Shown here in pieces: positions 43,714 through 52,770 of a DNA stretch of 64,000 bases (position 1 is its first letter; every line of letters begins with the position of its first letter). Source of the stretch: Lachnospiraceae bacterium (GTDB lineage Bacteria; Bacillota; Clostridia; Lachnospirales; Lachnospiraceae); contig JAFTPP010000034.1 in the NCBI GenBank assembly GCA_017463255.1, forward strand, positions 62,001-126,000. Reading direction: 5' to 3'. A program made the translations under genes and the position numbers. A model generated the notes under the pieces. That model was given only the letters and a program-made list of their open reading frames with translations. It was not told the DNA's origin and ran no database searches.

Positions 43714-45567
43714 ATGTATCGAAAAAAGAAAATTATTGCCTACTCCGTTTTCATTCTTTTTTTAATTCTGCTGCAAATCTTTCTGCTTCTCTTAGAGCAC
43801 TTTGGAAAAGAAGACACACCGGATTTTGAAAGCCTTACTCACGAAATACTAAAAGCAGAGCTTAGTGAAGATACCCTAAGCCTTCACTATACCTTTGCCA
43901 ATCCTGCCGCTTTCGGATTCAACACCGATATTGTCAATTTCCCTGTCTACACTCCTGATGCTCCCTTAAAAAACAAAGAAAAAATAGACACGTATCTTCA
44001 TAAATTACAGAACATAAATTCCTCTAAGCTGAATGCTACAGACCAAAAAACCCTATCTTTACTGATAAACTATTTAGAATCAGAGCGCTCCTTCCTAGAC
44101 TACTATCTCTACGAAGAACCACTAAGCCCCTCTTCGGGTATACAGGCCAATCTTCCCATACTCCTTGCAGAATACTCTTTTTACTCTAAAAAAGATGTAG
44201 ACACTTACCTAAAACTGCTTCAGGAAATTGATACCTACTTTGAAAGCCTTGTTTTCTTTGAACAACAAAAATCACAGGCGGGGCTTTTTATGAGCGACCA
44301 CAGTGCCGAGCAGGTAATCGCACAGTGCCATTCTTATTTTACCAATGAAGAGCTTTGGAAAAATAAACACTTTCTGCAAACCACCTTTGAAGAACGCATC
44401 CTCAACCTTAAAAATAATGGCTTGCTAAACGAAGCGGAAGCGACCGCCTACATAGAACAAAACACAAGGCTTTTATTAGATGAAGTAATGCCGGCCTATC
44501 ACTCCTTAGGTGATTCTATCTATCTTTTGTTAGGGAGCGGCAAAAATGACAATGGCTTATGCGGATTTAAACAAGGGCGCGAATACTATTCCCTCCTTCT
44601 TACATCCACCACCGGCACGTCTAAAACGCCCCAAGAGCTCATGACCATCCTTAAAGAGCGCTTTTCAACGGAATACTCAAAGCTAATTGATTTATCTGAA
44701 GATATCCTTGCTTCCGGTAACACCGACATTATGGCAGACACTTCTTTAGACCCGGAGTTTCCCGGTATTACAGGAAAGACTCCTTTGGAAAATGCCCTCA
44801 ACATGCTTAGCGACCTGCGCCTTAGAATGCAGGAGGATTTTCCCGAGATTTCAAATACCGAACTCTCCTATGACGTAAAAGAAGTATCCCCTACATTAAG
44901 CCCCTACTGTGCTCCCGCTTTTTACCTTTCACCCCCTTTGGATAACCTTAACAACAACGTAATCTACATAAATCAGATTGAAGATTACGATACACTCCTT
45001 TTATACACCACCCTTGCCCATGAGGGATTCCCCGGACATCTCTATCAGACCGTATATGACGGAATTCATTCTGAAAAAACAAGGGAAAACCCAATCAGTG
45101 CACTTCTTTATTACGGTGGATATACGGAAGGGTGGGCGTTATATGTTGAAAACATTGCCTATGAATATGCCAAAGAGTTTATGGATAACGAAGATTATGT
45201 AGAACTATGCCGGTTAAGCAGGGATATCCAATTGTGTCTTTTTTCCATACTGGATATGGGAATCCATTATTACAACATGTCCTATGATAAGGTATGCCAG
45301 ATGTTAACTGCTTACGGCATCGAAGATGAAACAACCCATCAGGAAGTCTACCGCTATATTATAGAAGAACCCTGCAACTATCTAAAATATTATGTGGGCT
45401 ATTTGGAGTTGTTAGAATGTAAGGCGCTTGCAAAAGAATACTGGCAGGACTCTTACAGTGATTATGAGTTCCACAAAATGATTTTAGAGTACGGCCCCGC
45501 TGATTTTAACTCTATCAAAAATGCAATAAAGGTCACGGATGTTCACAGGACATTCGTGATTTTTTGA
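43714..45567 (+). CDS. DUF885-family membrane-anchored metallopeptidase
   Basis: About 617 residues. The chosen start gives MYRKKKIIAYSVFILFLILL, a basic patch and one uncleaved signal/anchor helix; no strong ribosome site is seen and an upstream ATG at 43636 is possible. The extracellular part carries the zinc motif HEGFPGH (HExxxH-type) and, about 40 residues on, TEGWALYVE with a likely third ligand. DUF885 proteins are predicted metallopeptidases. It stands alone between divergent transketolase and an EamA transporter. Confidence 0.85.
   Translation: MYRKKKIIAYSVFILFLILLQIFLLLLEHFGKEDTPDFESLTHEILKAELSEDTLSLHYTFANPAAFGFNTDIVNFPVYTPDAPLKNKEKIDTYLHKLQNINSSKLNATDQKTLSLLINYLESERSFLDYYLYEEPLSPSSGIQANLPILLAEYSFYSKKDVDTYLKLLQEIDTYFESLVFFEQQKSQAGLFMSDHSAEQVIAQCHSYFTNEELWKNKHFLQTTFEERILNLKNNGLLNEAEATAYIEQNTRLLLDEVMPAYHSLGDSIYLLLGSGKNDNGLCGFKQGREYYSLLLTSTTGTSKTPQELMTILKERFSTEYSKLIDLSEDILASGNTDIMADTSLDPEFPGITGKTPLENALNMLSDLRLRMQEDFPEISNTELSYDVKEVSPTLSPYCAPAFYLSPPLDNLNNNVIYINQIEDYDTLLLYTTLAHEGFPGHLYQTVYDGIHSEKTRENPISALLYYGGYTEGWALYVENIAYEYAKEFMDNEDYVELCRLSRDIQLCLFSILDMGIHYYNMSYDKVCQMLTAYGIEDETTHQEVYRYIIEEPCNYLKYYVGYLELLECKALAKEYWQDSYSDYEFHKMILEYGPADFNSIKNAIKVTDVHRTFVIF
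45533..45565 (+). terminator. Terminator overlapping the end of the DUF885 gene
   Basis: TCACGGATG (45533-45541) pairs with CATTCGTGA (45551-45559) with one G-U pair; six T follow and contain the last codons. The stop codon is TGA at 45565-45567. Confidence 0.75.
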
Positions 45568-45667
45568 TTGTCATTTTGAAAAAAAGGGAATACAATATGT
45601 CAGGCACTAAATTAATAATGGCATACTACTATGTCATTTCCGGGCATCCCCCGGACAGGAGGTAACT

Positions 45668-46594
45668 ATGAAACGTATCCCGGCAAAATATAAAGGTATT
45701 CTCTATATCATCATATCTGCATTCTGCTTTGCATTTATGAATGCTTTCGTCCGTCTTTCCGGGAATCTGCCTTCTTTCCAGAAAAGCTTCTTCCGTAACT
45801 TTGTTGCCTTCTTTTTTGCCTTGATTGTTCTTATAAGACAGGGCTCTGACTTTAAGATAAAAAAAGGAAACTTTAAGTTCTTATTTTTACGCTCCTTTAT
45901 CGGAACCTTGGGAATCTTAGGTAATTTTTATGCCATCGACCATCTGGTATTGTCCGACGCGTCCATGCTTAACAAAATGTCACCCTTTTTTGTTATCATT
46001 TTTTCCTTCTTAATATTAAAAGAAAAGCTTACTCTGTTACAGGGAATTGCCGTAGTCATTGCCTTTATCGGAAGTATGTTCATTGTAAAACCTACCTTCC
46101 AAAATATGGATTTACTGGCATCCACTCTTGGATTCTTCGGTGGCGTTTGCGCCGGCTTTGCCTATACCATGGTCCGTATCTTAAGTAAAAGAGGACAGAG
46201 CGGCGCCTTTGTGGTGTTCTTCTTTTCTGCCTTTTCCTGTCTCTTTACCCTGCCGTTCATGATTGCTACCTTTGAGCCCATGACCGTAAAACAGGTATTG
46301 GCTCTCCTTGGTGCAGGACTTGCGGCAACAGGCGGACAATTCGGAATTACCAGTGCATATTTTTACGCACCCGCAAAAGAAGTATCCGTCTATGATTACG
46401 TGCAGATTATTTTCTCCGCAATCCTTGGATATCTTATGTTTCACCAGATTCCTGATGGCTATAGCTTCCTTGGATATTTCTTAATTATTTCCATGGCAGT
46501 GCTTATGTTTTTCTACAATAACAAGCTACTGTTTTTTAAAACAAAACAAGTCGCCCCAAACATGGAAAAACCTATAGAGAATAAAAGCGAATAA
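45668..46594 (+). CDS. EamA/DMT-family transporter
   Basis: A 308-residue protein with ten hydrophobic helices forming two EamA repeats (AFCFAFMNAFVRL in the first, GGVCAGFAYTMVRIL in the second). Drug/metabolite transporters of this family export or import small metabolites; substrate unknown. AGGAGG lies 7 bases before the ATG. Confidence 0.9.
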   Translation: MKRIPAKYKGILYIIISAFCFAFMNAFVRLSGNLPSFQKSFFRNFVAFFFALIVLIRQGSDFKIKKGNFKFLFLRSFIGTLGILGNFYAIDHLVLSDASMLNKMSPFFVIIFSFLILKEKLTLLQGIAVVIAFIGSMFIVKPTFQNMDLLASTLGFFGGVCAGFAYTMVRILSKRGQSGAFVVFFFSAFSCLFTLPFMIATFEPMTVKQVLALLGAGLAATGGQFGITSAYFYAPAKEVSVYDYVQIIFSAILGYLMFHQIPDGYSFLGYFLIISMAVLMFFYNNKLLFFKTKQVAPNMEKPIENKSE

Positions 46595-46597
46595 CTC

Positions 46598-46626
46598 TTG
46601 ACACATAAAAAACCTTGTTGTAATAT
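46598..46626 (+). promoter_or_regulatory. Promoter of tRNA-Pro
   Basis: A perfect TTGACA (46598-46603), 17-base spacer and TAATAT (46621-46626), about 20 bases before the mature tRNA 5' end. Confidence 0.75.
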
Positions 46627-46646
46627 TTGTATGTTGCACAACAAAT

Positions 46647-46725
<79 letters not shown>

Positions 46726-46760
46726 AAAAAAGGTGAATACTTTATGTATTCACCTTTTTT
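46726..46760 (+). terminator. Terminator of tRNA-Pro
   Basis: A perfect 15-base inverted repeat, 46726-46740 with 46746-46760, core GGTGAATAC, ending in six T. Confidence 0.9.
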
Positions 46761-46811
46761 ATAATCTGTATGAGAGATTTATATCTGCGGCCTTTCTCGG
46801 ACTGAACGTAC

Positions 46812-46912
46812 CGTTCGGGCGTAGAGGGCCCACGAGGTCCGGTGGACCTCGGCTTTGGGCCGACCGGAGCGGAGCGTAGACCGCAGGTTCGAATCCTGTC
46901 ACGCCGACTTAT
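46812..46912 (+). pseudogene. Partial tRNA-Pro copy interrupted by a GC-rich hairpin
   Basis: The segment 46812-46824 matches the anticodon arm of the tRNA (13 of 14 positions, one base missing), and 46882-46912 is an exact copy of its 3' end. Between them is a very GC-rich insert, much richer than its surroundings, with an 8-pair hairpin CGAGGTCC-GGT-GGACCTCG (46833-46851) inside an outer GGCCC/GGGCC pairing (46827-46831 with 46857-46861). The heptamer GCGTAGA borders the insert (46819-46825 and 46874-46880) like a target duplication. No recognisable acceptor 5' strand or D arm is present, so it cannot be an ordinary tRNA. Confidence 0.7.
46882..46912 (+). repeat. 31-bp direct repeat, copy 2
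   Basis: Identical to 46695-46725, 187 bases downstream. Confidence 0.9.
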
Positions 46913-46962
46913 TCTTTGATTATACGCGAGTATTGATGCAGTGTTTTACTTAGGTATCTCTG

Positions 46963-47223
46963 TTGACAGAATGTATATGTATCTATAGAATGTATGTAGA
47001 TTTTACCAAATATGCAGAAATCGGAAATTCCGAAACGGAAGATGATACAAAAATCAGAATTTCTGAGAATGAAGCTTATGTAGGAAACTGGATTCGAGAT
47101 ACTTGGACAAATGATAATACAGGCGATGTTCTCAATGTCACACTGGAGTTTTATGCAGACGGAACGTACAAACAAGACCAGACCAGTTCCATTAACGGTC
47201 AAAGCATAATCACGGTATCATAA
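46963..47223 (+). pseudogene. Gene fragment, lipocalin-like C-terminus
   Basis: An open frame of up to 86 codons with only a TTG or internal ATG start and no ribosome site. Its C-terminal half (YVGNWIRDTWTN, LEFYADGTYKQDQ) resembles the strand pattern of small extracytoplasmic lipocalin-like domains. It begins 50 bases after the tRNA repeat and is followed by a good terminator, so it is probably the 3' remnant of a longer gene cut off by rearrangement at the tRNA. Confidence 0.45.
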
Positions 47224-47247
47224 ACAATAATAATATCATTATAAAAA

Positions 47248-47293
47248 GGGAACATGATCCTAAATTCAGTATGGGATACATGTTCTCTTTTTT
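47248..47293 (+). terminator. Terminator after the gene fragment
   Basis: GAACATG (47250-47256) pairs with CATGTTC (47279-47285), extended inside by ATCC/GGAT; a T run follows. From 47294 to 47484 no gene is seen. Confidence 0.7.
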
Positions 47294-47484
47294 CTTTGTT
47301 TTACAAATTCCTTACTTCTAGTTTTTGAATCTGTCATTTCCGAATAATTACCCAAAAAATAGGATGCTTCTAAAAAAACTTTAAATTTTTGAACACACAA
47401 AAATCAAAATGCTCAGAATTTAAAATTGATAGCAATATTCAAAAATGCTACGCTATGTTTAGCCTTAGTAAAGGAGGAAACACC

Positions 47485-48345
47485 ATGAGAATTATCCAGG
47501 ATTTTAATAACAATTGGAAATTTACCAAATTTCTCCCTTCTTACTCTTTGAGAGATGAAGAAGTCGTTTGGGAAGACGTATCTTTGCCGCATACATACAA
47601 CGCTACCCCTTGTGATGGCGATAAGCGCAATTTTAAAAGATATACCTGTTATGAAAAATGTTTTCACATAAGCAAAGCATACATGGATAAAAAGATATTC
47701 CTTTATTTTGGCGCAGCCTATACCACTGCCTATGTATATATGAACGGCAAACCGGTAGGCTCCCATGAGGGTGGGTATTCTGCTTTTTGTTTAGAAATAT
47801 CAGACTTTGTATCCTTTGATACAGAAAATCATCTGACAGTAGAGGTAATGAATGGTACTCTTGCTGCCAAGAGTGGTCTATACTGTGATGCTAAGCTGAT
47901 TATGACAGAAAAGAATCATATTTCCCTTACGGGTTATTCTTCATCCGGAGTGAAAATAACCACCCAAAACCTAACTGAAAATAGAGCGGATGTTGATATA
48001 TCCATTAAAACAGATCTTAAGGATAATCCGGCATTAAATATTAGCCTGATGGCAGATATATTTGATACAAACGGGCGTTTCATTACTTCATCCTCCACGC
48101 CCATATCCCGCACTCCTTTAAATCTGTTTTGCGATGAAACACACCTGACTCTCTACATTCCAAATCCTGTCCTTTGGAATGGCAAAAAGAACCAACCTTT
48201 GTATACCGCGCGAATCCGTCTCATTTCAAAAGGCGAAATCCTCGACGAAGTAAATAAATCTTTCGGTATAAACAACTCCTTAAATACCGCTTTCTTCTGG
48301 GGAATGTCTAATGAACTTTGCCACATGGTACGATATATTTCTTAG
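47485..48345 (+). pseudogene. Decayed GH2 glycoside hydrolase
   Basis: A 286-codon frame with a good start (AGGAGG, 7 bases). Residues 1-130 are the GH2 sugar-binding domain (LPHTYNATPCDGD, YFGAAYTTAYVYMNGKPVG, HEGGYSAFCLEIS) and about 150-255 the GH2 Ig-like domain. Full GH2 enzymes continue for 400 or more residues as a TIM barrel; here only NTAFFWGMSNEL, like the catalytic FWGxSNE strand, follows before a stop. The segment that normally reads like PQSADFTFYGGIYR is also missing in the sugar-binding domain. Internal deletions have therefore removed most of the catalytic domain; activity is not expected. Confidence 0.75.
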
Positions 48346-48380
48346 TATATTGATTACCCAAAAAGGAGAGAGAAAGCATC

Positions 48381-49379
48381 ATGTATACACCAAATGAAAA
48401 ACGATATGAAAACATGGTATATAACCGTTGCGGAAAAAGCGGACTTAAGTTACCGGCAGTATCTTTAGGACTGTGGCAAAATTTTGGCTACCAAAGCAAC
48501 TTTGCTAACATGGAGGAAATGGTTCATACGGCATTTGACTTAGGAATCAATCACTTTGATCTTGCAAATAACTATGGACATCCTTATAACGGCAGTGCTG
48601 AAGAAAATTTCGGACGTATTCTTGACAGGGGAATGCGCAGGTTTAGGGATGAAATGTGTATCTCTACAAAAGCGGGCTACGATATGTGGCCGGGACCGTA
48701 TGGTGATAAGCATGGCTCAAGAAAATATCTGATTTCTTCCTTAGACCAGAGTCTTATGAGAATGAATCTTGAGTATGTTGACATTTACTATCATCATGTA
48801 TTTGACCCTAATGCTCCGCTTGAAGAAATCGCATGCGCTCTCGACCAGATCGTTCGTCAGGGAAAGGCTCTTTACGTTGGTATTTCTAACTATAATAAGG
48901 AACAGACTGAAACCATTCAGCAGATTTTCAAGGAGCTGCACACTCCATTCATTGTAAATCAACCTTCCTACTCCATGCTAAACCGTTGGGTAGAAGAGGA
49001 TGGGCTGGATAAATATGTAGAAGGAAACGGCATCGGACTTGCTGTGTTCTCACCATTGTATCAGGGCTTACTTACAGATAAGTACTTAAACGGTGTACCT
49101 ACAGATTCCAGAATTGGTAAAGGACAGACTTGGATTTCCAATGAATTAACGGAACAAATGGTTGAAAAACTGAAACGTCTAAATGAATGTGCAAAAGCCC
49201 GTGGACAGAAATTATCACAGATGGCTCTATCCTGGGTACTTCACAATCCGGCAGTCGCTACCGTTCTTATCGGCGCCAGCAGACCGGAACAAATCGTTGA
49301 GAATGTAGCTTGTATTAAAAATCTAGACTTTTCTTCGGAAGAAATTACCAATATTCGTAACATCTTATTGGATAAATAG
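48381..49379 (+). CDS. Aldo/keto reductase, YghZ-like
   Basis: A 332-residue (beta/alpha)8 reductase. The tetrad is visible as Asp and Tyr in FDLANNYGHP, Lys in STKAGYDMWPGPYG and His in IYYHHVFD. The segment MWPGPYG is characteristic of YghZ/Kv-beta-like L-glyceraldehyde-3-phosphate reductases. It reduces small aldehydes with NADPH. Transcribed alone or with the decayed GH2 35 bases upstream. Confidence 0.92.
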   Translation: MYTPNEKRYENMVYNRCGKSGLKLPAVSLGLWQNFGYQSNFANMEEMVHTAFDLGINHFDLANNYGHPYNGSAEENFGRILDRGMRRFRDEMCISTKAGYDMWPGPYGDKHGSRKYLISSLDQSLMRMNLEYVDIYYHHVFDPNAPLEEIACALDQIVRQGKALYVGISNYNKEQTETIQQIFKELHTPFIVNQPSYSMLNRWVEEDGLDKYVEGNGIGLAVFSPLYQGLLTDKYLNGVPTDSRIGKGQTWISNELTEQMVEKLKRLNECAKARGQKLSQMALSWVLHNPAVATVLIGASRPEQIVENVACIKNLDFSSEEITNIRNILLDK

Positions 49380-49455
49380 CAGATTGTTGAACCGCACAAA
49401 ACATGGTAAAATGATGATGGTATAGAAAATTACTATCAAAAAGGGGTTACGACAA

Positions 49456-49761
49456 ATGGCTGATTGGAACGATTTAAAAAAAGCTTTCGAAAAAGAGATT
49501 AAAAAAGAAGAAGATATCTTTTTTGAAAATGAACAGAAGCTTCACAAAAGAATTAGTTTTTATATCTGTGAACAAAAAGGAATTTCTCCGCTTCAGGGAT
49601 ATAAACCCGAAGAACTGATTTCTTTTTTGGAAAAATCACCAAAAGAAATCAAGCAGCTTCTCGGTGGAGAATGGCTTAATATGAGTGATGACCAGTTTGA
49701 ATCACTCACTTACTCTTTATCCAAAAAGGTTAAAAAATCTACAAGCCTTACAACGTGGTAA
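49456..49761 (+). CDS. Small hypothetical protein
   Basis: A 101-residue charged, helical protein (DWNDLKKAFEKEIKKEED at the start) without signal or membrane segment. AAGGGG lies 9 bases before the ATG. I do not recognise a family. It ends at a terminator shared with the ABC-F gene. Confidence 0.7.
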   Translation: MADWNDLKKAFEKEIKKEEDIFFENEQKLHKRISFYICEQKGISPLQGYKPEELISFLEKSPKEIKQLLGGEWLNMSDDQFESLTYSLSKKVKKSTSLTTW

Positions 49762-49766
49762 AACAA

Positions 49767-49789
49767 AGGGGAACCCATATGGTTCCCCT
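49767..49789. terminator. Bidirectional terminator
   Basis: AGGGGAACC (49767-49775) pairs with GGTTCCCCT (49781-49789), 5-base loop; T-rich DNA on both sides. Confidence 0.8.
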
Positions 49790-49795
49790 AATTTA

Positions 49796-51307
49796 TTACA
49801 TATCAATTACCTTAGTTGCTATCTTCTCCCGGAATCTCACATCATGTTCTACAATCAACATTGTAGGGTTAAATTTTAAAAGCAGCTTTTCAATCTGCAT
49901 CCTGGAAAATACATCGATATAGTTTAAAGGTTCATCCCAGATATATAAATGGGCAGACGTTAATAAACTGGCTGCAATTAATACCTTCTTTTTTTGTCCC
50001 TCAGAATAATCCTCCATATTCTTAACAAACTGCACACGCTCCATATCAAGCTGTCGCAAAATGGCGCAAAACAGACTTTCATCCAAATCTCTTTTTTTAC
50101 AAAAATCCTTAATACTACCCTTTAAAAAAGAAGTATCCTGATTAATATATGATATCTTTAGATTAGGAACTATGGTAAGGCTTCCACTTTCAATAAACCG
50201 GGAATTCTCTGAAGATAAAATCGCTTTTATAAGGCTTGATTTTCCACAACCATTATTTCCATTTAGAAATATCCGTTCTCCCTGCATAAGCTCAAACCGA
50301 AGCTTTTCAAATACAGGTTCCGTAGCATCCACATATCTTAACCCGTAATCATAGACAGAAATCAATGTTTTCTTATAATGCTGCAAGGGCATTATTTTTA
50401 AATCCACCGGTGTTTCAATATCCTGCAATAATCCCTCTTTTTCCTCAATTTCCCTGTCTATGCGGTTTTCAAGCTGCGTCACCCTGCTTTGCATCTTTTT
50501 CGTTTTAGCACCGATATAGGATCTGGTACTCAAACACCTGTCATGCTCTTTAATCGGGTCAAAGCCAATTTTGGTGCTTTCATTTTTATCCGCCCATTGC
50601 CTTACCTGATCTGCTGCCTTTTTTAACTTTCCGATTTCCTTTTTATGCTTTTCATTCTCTGCAATAGAAAAGGCGTCCTTCTTTGCTTTATTCTCCCACC
50701 AGCTTGTGAAATTGCCCGCCTGTACTTCAATGCTACACCGGTTCAACACTAAAACATGATCCGTACAGGCATCCAATAAATCTCTGTCGTGAGATACCAG
50801 AATGAAACCCTTTTTTTCTGAGAGATACTTTTTTACCACTTCTCTGGAATCCATATCCAAGTGATTCGTCGGTTCGTCTATCAGTAAAAAATCATTCTCC
50901 CCCGAAAACAGAACCGCAAGCATTACCTTCGTACGTTCTCCGTGACTTAATGTTTTAAAGGGACGATACAAAACTTCTGCATCCACATCTAACTTATCAA
51001 GCTCGCATAAAACTCTCCATAATTCACAGTTTGCCTTTAAATCCTCCAAGAAATCTGCGGCGCATTCCTCCAAATGCGTATCCGCTAACTGATACGGAAA
51101 ATAATCAAAGACTGTGGACGTGGTAATACTTCCCTGATATTCATATTTCCCCAATAACAAATTTAAAAAAGTTGACTTTCCTTTTCCGTTTCTTCCGATA
51201 AATCCAAGCTTCCAATTTGTATCAATGGAAAAAGAAACATCCTCAAAAATATTATCAAAGCTCCCATCATAGTGGAACGTTAAGTTCGTTACATTTATCT
51301 GTGCCAT
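49796..51307 (-). CDS. ABC-F ribosome-protection protein, Lsa/Vga-like
   Basis: About 503 residues with two ABC cassettes and no membrane part. Cassette 1: Walker A GRNGKGKST, signature LSHGERTKV, Walker B FLLIDEPTNHLD. A basic linker with a coiled coil joins to cassette 2: GNNGCGKSS, YSEGQKKKVLIA and WDEPLNYID. The N-terminal DTNWKLGFIGRNGKGKST and WDEPLNYID resemble the Lsa/Vga/Sal group, which displaces lincosamides, streptogramin A and pleuromutilins from the ribosome. Drug range cannot be read from sequence. The ATG at 51307 has GGAGG 7 bases upstream. Expression is probably controlled by the leader at 51362-51395. Confidence 0.9.
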   Translation of the reverse strand: MAQINVTNLTFHYDGSFDNIFEDVSFSIDTNWKLGFIGRNGKGKSTFLNLLLGKYEYQGSITTSTVFDYFPYQLADTHLEECAADFLEDLKANCELWRVLCELDKLDVDAEVLYRPFKTLSHGERTKVMLAVLFSGENDFLLIDEPTNHLDMDSREVVKKYLSEKKGFILVSHDRDLLDACTDHVLVLNRCSIEVQAGNFTSWWENKAKKDAFSIAENEKHKKEIGKLKKAADQVRQWADKNESTKIGFDPIKEHDRCLSTRSYIGAKTKKMQSRVTQLENRIDREIEEKEGLLQDIETPVDLKIMPLQHYKKTLISVYDYGLRYVDATEPVFEKLRFELMQGERIFLNGNNGCGKSSLIKAILSSENSRFIESGSLTIVPNLKISYINQDTSFLKGSIKDFCKKRDLDESLFCAILRQLDMERVQFVKNMEDYSEGQKKKVLIAASLLTSAHLYIWDEPLNYIDVFSRMQIEKLLLKFNPTMLIVEHDVRFREKIATKVIDM

Positions 51308-51361
51308 ATGCATGCCTCCAATCTATATACCGACTCTTCCCGCATGACTCATTGCTCACGC

Positions 51362-51392
51362 AAAAAAAGAATCATCTGTTGCCAAATGATTC
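51362..51392 (-). terminator. Attenuator in the ABC-F leader
   Basis: On the minus strand GAATCAT (complement of 51386-51392) pairs with ATGATTC (complement of 51369-51375) and is followed by seven T (51362-51368). It lies 55 bases before the ABC-F start, with no gene upstream to need it, so it is best read as a regulatory terminator. Confidence 0.75.
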
Positions 51393-51395
51393 CAT
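51372..51395 (-). CDS. Leader peptide MESFGNR of the ABC-F gene
   Basis: A 7-codon frame with ATG at 51395, TGA at 51372-51374 and GAGGT (complement of 51403-51407) 8 bases upstream. It runs through the first arm and into the second arm of the attenuator stem, so a ribosome stalled on it would prevent the terminator from forming. A second, overlapping frame of 23 codons (51349-51420) lacks a ribosome site. Confidence 0.55.
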   Translation of the reverse strand: MESFGNR

Positions 51396-51662
51396 GTACT
51401 CTACCTCTATAATACGTCATTCAAAAATGCATCTGATTTATTGCATAATAAAAAGAGGTTATGAGAACATAATCCACTTTTGGCAACATGACAAAACAGT
51501 ACACAAATTATTCTGTACTGCTAACTACCTGTTTCATGTTTTCAAAAGTCGATTATCTTCGCATCTTTTCACCTCTCTCATCGAATATAAAATGATTTTA
51601 TCATAGTAACATTCTTTTTGGCAATATATTCATAGTATAAACTTATTAACGCAAGAATTGTC

Positions 51663-51692
51663 TTGATTTCACTCATATGCGTTATGTATAAT
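51663..51692 (+). promoter_or_regulatory. Promoter of the Rpn-type gene
   Basis: TTGATT (51663-51668), 18-base spacer, TATAAT (51687-51692), 43 bases before the start. Confidence 0.6.
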
Positions 51693-51735
51693 ACTGTTAA
51701 TAGAATTCCTCTGTTTATATTTAGGAGGAACTTAT

Positions 51736-52590
51736 ATGAAAAAAACGTTACAAGAACTTACCATCAAGAACAACTTCCTATTTGCCGCAGTCATGTCCCG
51801 GGAAGACATTTGCAGACAATTCTTGGAAATGGTGCTTGGATTCAAAATTGAACGGGTAGAGGTGGATAAAGAAAAATCCATGGTCTATAATCCCCAGTAT
51901 AAAGGGGTGCGTCTTGATATCTATGTGAAGGACGGAAAGAATACCCGTTACAATGTGGAAATGCAGGCCCGTAGCCAAGAGTATATCGGGAAACGAGCAA
52001 GGTACTATCACAGCCAAATTGATATGGATATGCTGGTGGCGGGATACGAGTATTCGGAGCTTCCCAAGGCATTTGTGATTTTTGTCTGTGATTTTGACCC
52101 ATTTGGAGAACGAAAGTATCTTTACACCTTTGAAAACAGGTGTGAGCAGAACCTGTCTTTAAATATGAGGGATGAACGCAAAACAATCTTTCTAAGTACT
52201 GTGGGGGAGAATCCAAGCGAAGTGCCCAAAGAACTGGTTAAGTTTCTACAATTTGTCAAAGCAGATCTTGATGAAAGTATGGAGGATTTTGAAGACGATT
52301 ATATAAAGAAGCTTCAGGATACCATACAGGATATTAAGGTGAGTAGAGAAATGGAGAGAAAGTTTATGACCTTGGAAGAATTGATTAAGGATGAACGTAA
52401 GCTTGCGAGAGCAGAAGGAAAAGCAGAAGGCACTATTGACTGTATTTTTAGTCTTCTGGAATCATTGGGAGAACTTCCGAATGAACTTATTAAGCGCATT
52501 AGCGAAGAAAAGAATCTCGAACAGTTGAATGTTTGGCATAAGCTTGCTGCAAAGGCAGACTCCATCGAACAGTTTATGAAAGAAATGTAA
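51736..52590 (+). CDS. Rpn-family PD-(D/E)XK nuclease
   Basis: A 284-residue protein of the recombination-promoting nuclease (transposase_31-like) group. The nuclease core is RLDIYVKDGKNTRYNVEMQ (Asp ... Glu-x-Gln), followed by YHSQIDMDMLVAGYEYSELP. The C-terminal part is charged and helical with an EGKAEGTID stretch typical of the family. AGGAGG precedes the start. Such proteins often occur in many copies and have been linked to DNA cleavage and horizontal spread; no terminal repeats of a transposon are seen here. Confidence 0.88.
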   Translation: MKKTLQELTIKNNFLFAAVMSREDICRQFLEMVLGFKIERVEVDKEKSMVYNPQYKGVRLDIYVKDGKNTRYNVEMQARSQEYIGKRARYYHSQIDMDMLVAGYEYSELPKAFVIFVCDFDPFGERKYLYTFENRCEQNLSLNMRDERKTIFLSTVGENPSEVPKELVKFLQFVKADLDESMEDFEDDYIKKLQDTIQDIKVSREMERKFMTLEELIKDERKLARAEGKAEGTIDCIFSLLESLGELPNELIKRISEEKNLEQLNVWHKLAAKADSIEQFMKEM

Positions 52591-52681
52591 TGTATGAACA
52601 CCGTATCATTTATGTACGAAATGGGTACATATCTTACCCTGTGACTTAATCTTCTTATCAGAAGAATTATACGCAGGAACT

Positions 52682-52710
52682 AAAAATGAGTGCCGCTTTA
52701 AGCAGCACTC
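52682..52710 (-). terminator. Terminator of the LytTR-LiaF-like operon
   Basis: GAGTGC-C-GCT pairs with AGC-A-GCACTC (52688-52710, one mismatch); ATTTTTA follows on the minus strand. The space 52591-52770 holds nothing else recognisable. Confidence 0.65.
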
Positions 52711-52770
52711 ACTTGTCACTATTATCATGCCTATTCAGGCGATTATTCATTTTTTACAGAGGAATTCTAT

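Noticed and set aside
46801-46912. Complete second tRNA gene
   Set aside because: No acceptor 5' strand or D arm can be found, and the variable region is replaced by a hairpin insert.
47389-47484. 32-codon N-terminal extension of the GH2 gene
   Set aside because: The AGGAGG site at 47472-47477 marks the ATG at 47485, where GH2 homology begins.
51349-51420. 23-codon leader frame as the main regulatory peptide of the ABC-F gene
   Set aside because: No ribosome site before its ATG; the shorter MESFGNR frame has one and is preferred.
51736-52590. Insertion sequence around the Rpn-type gene
   Set aside because: No terminal inverted repeats or target duplications were found flanking it.
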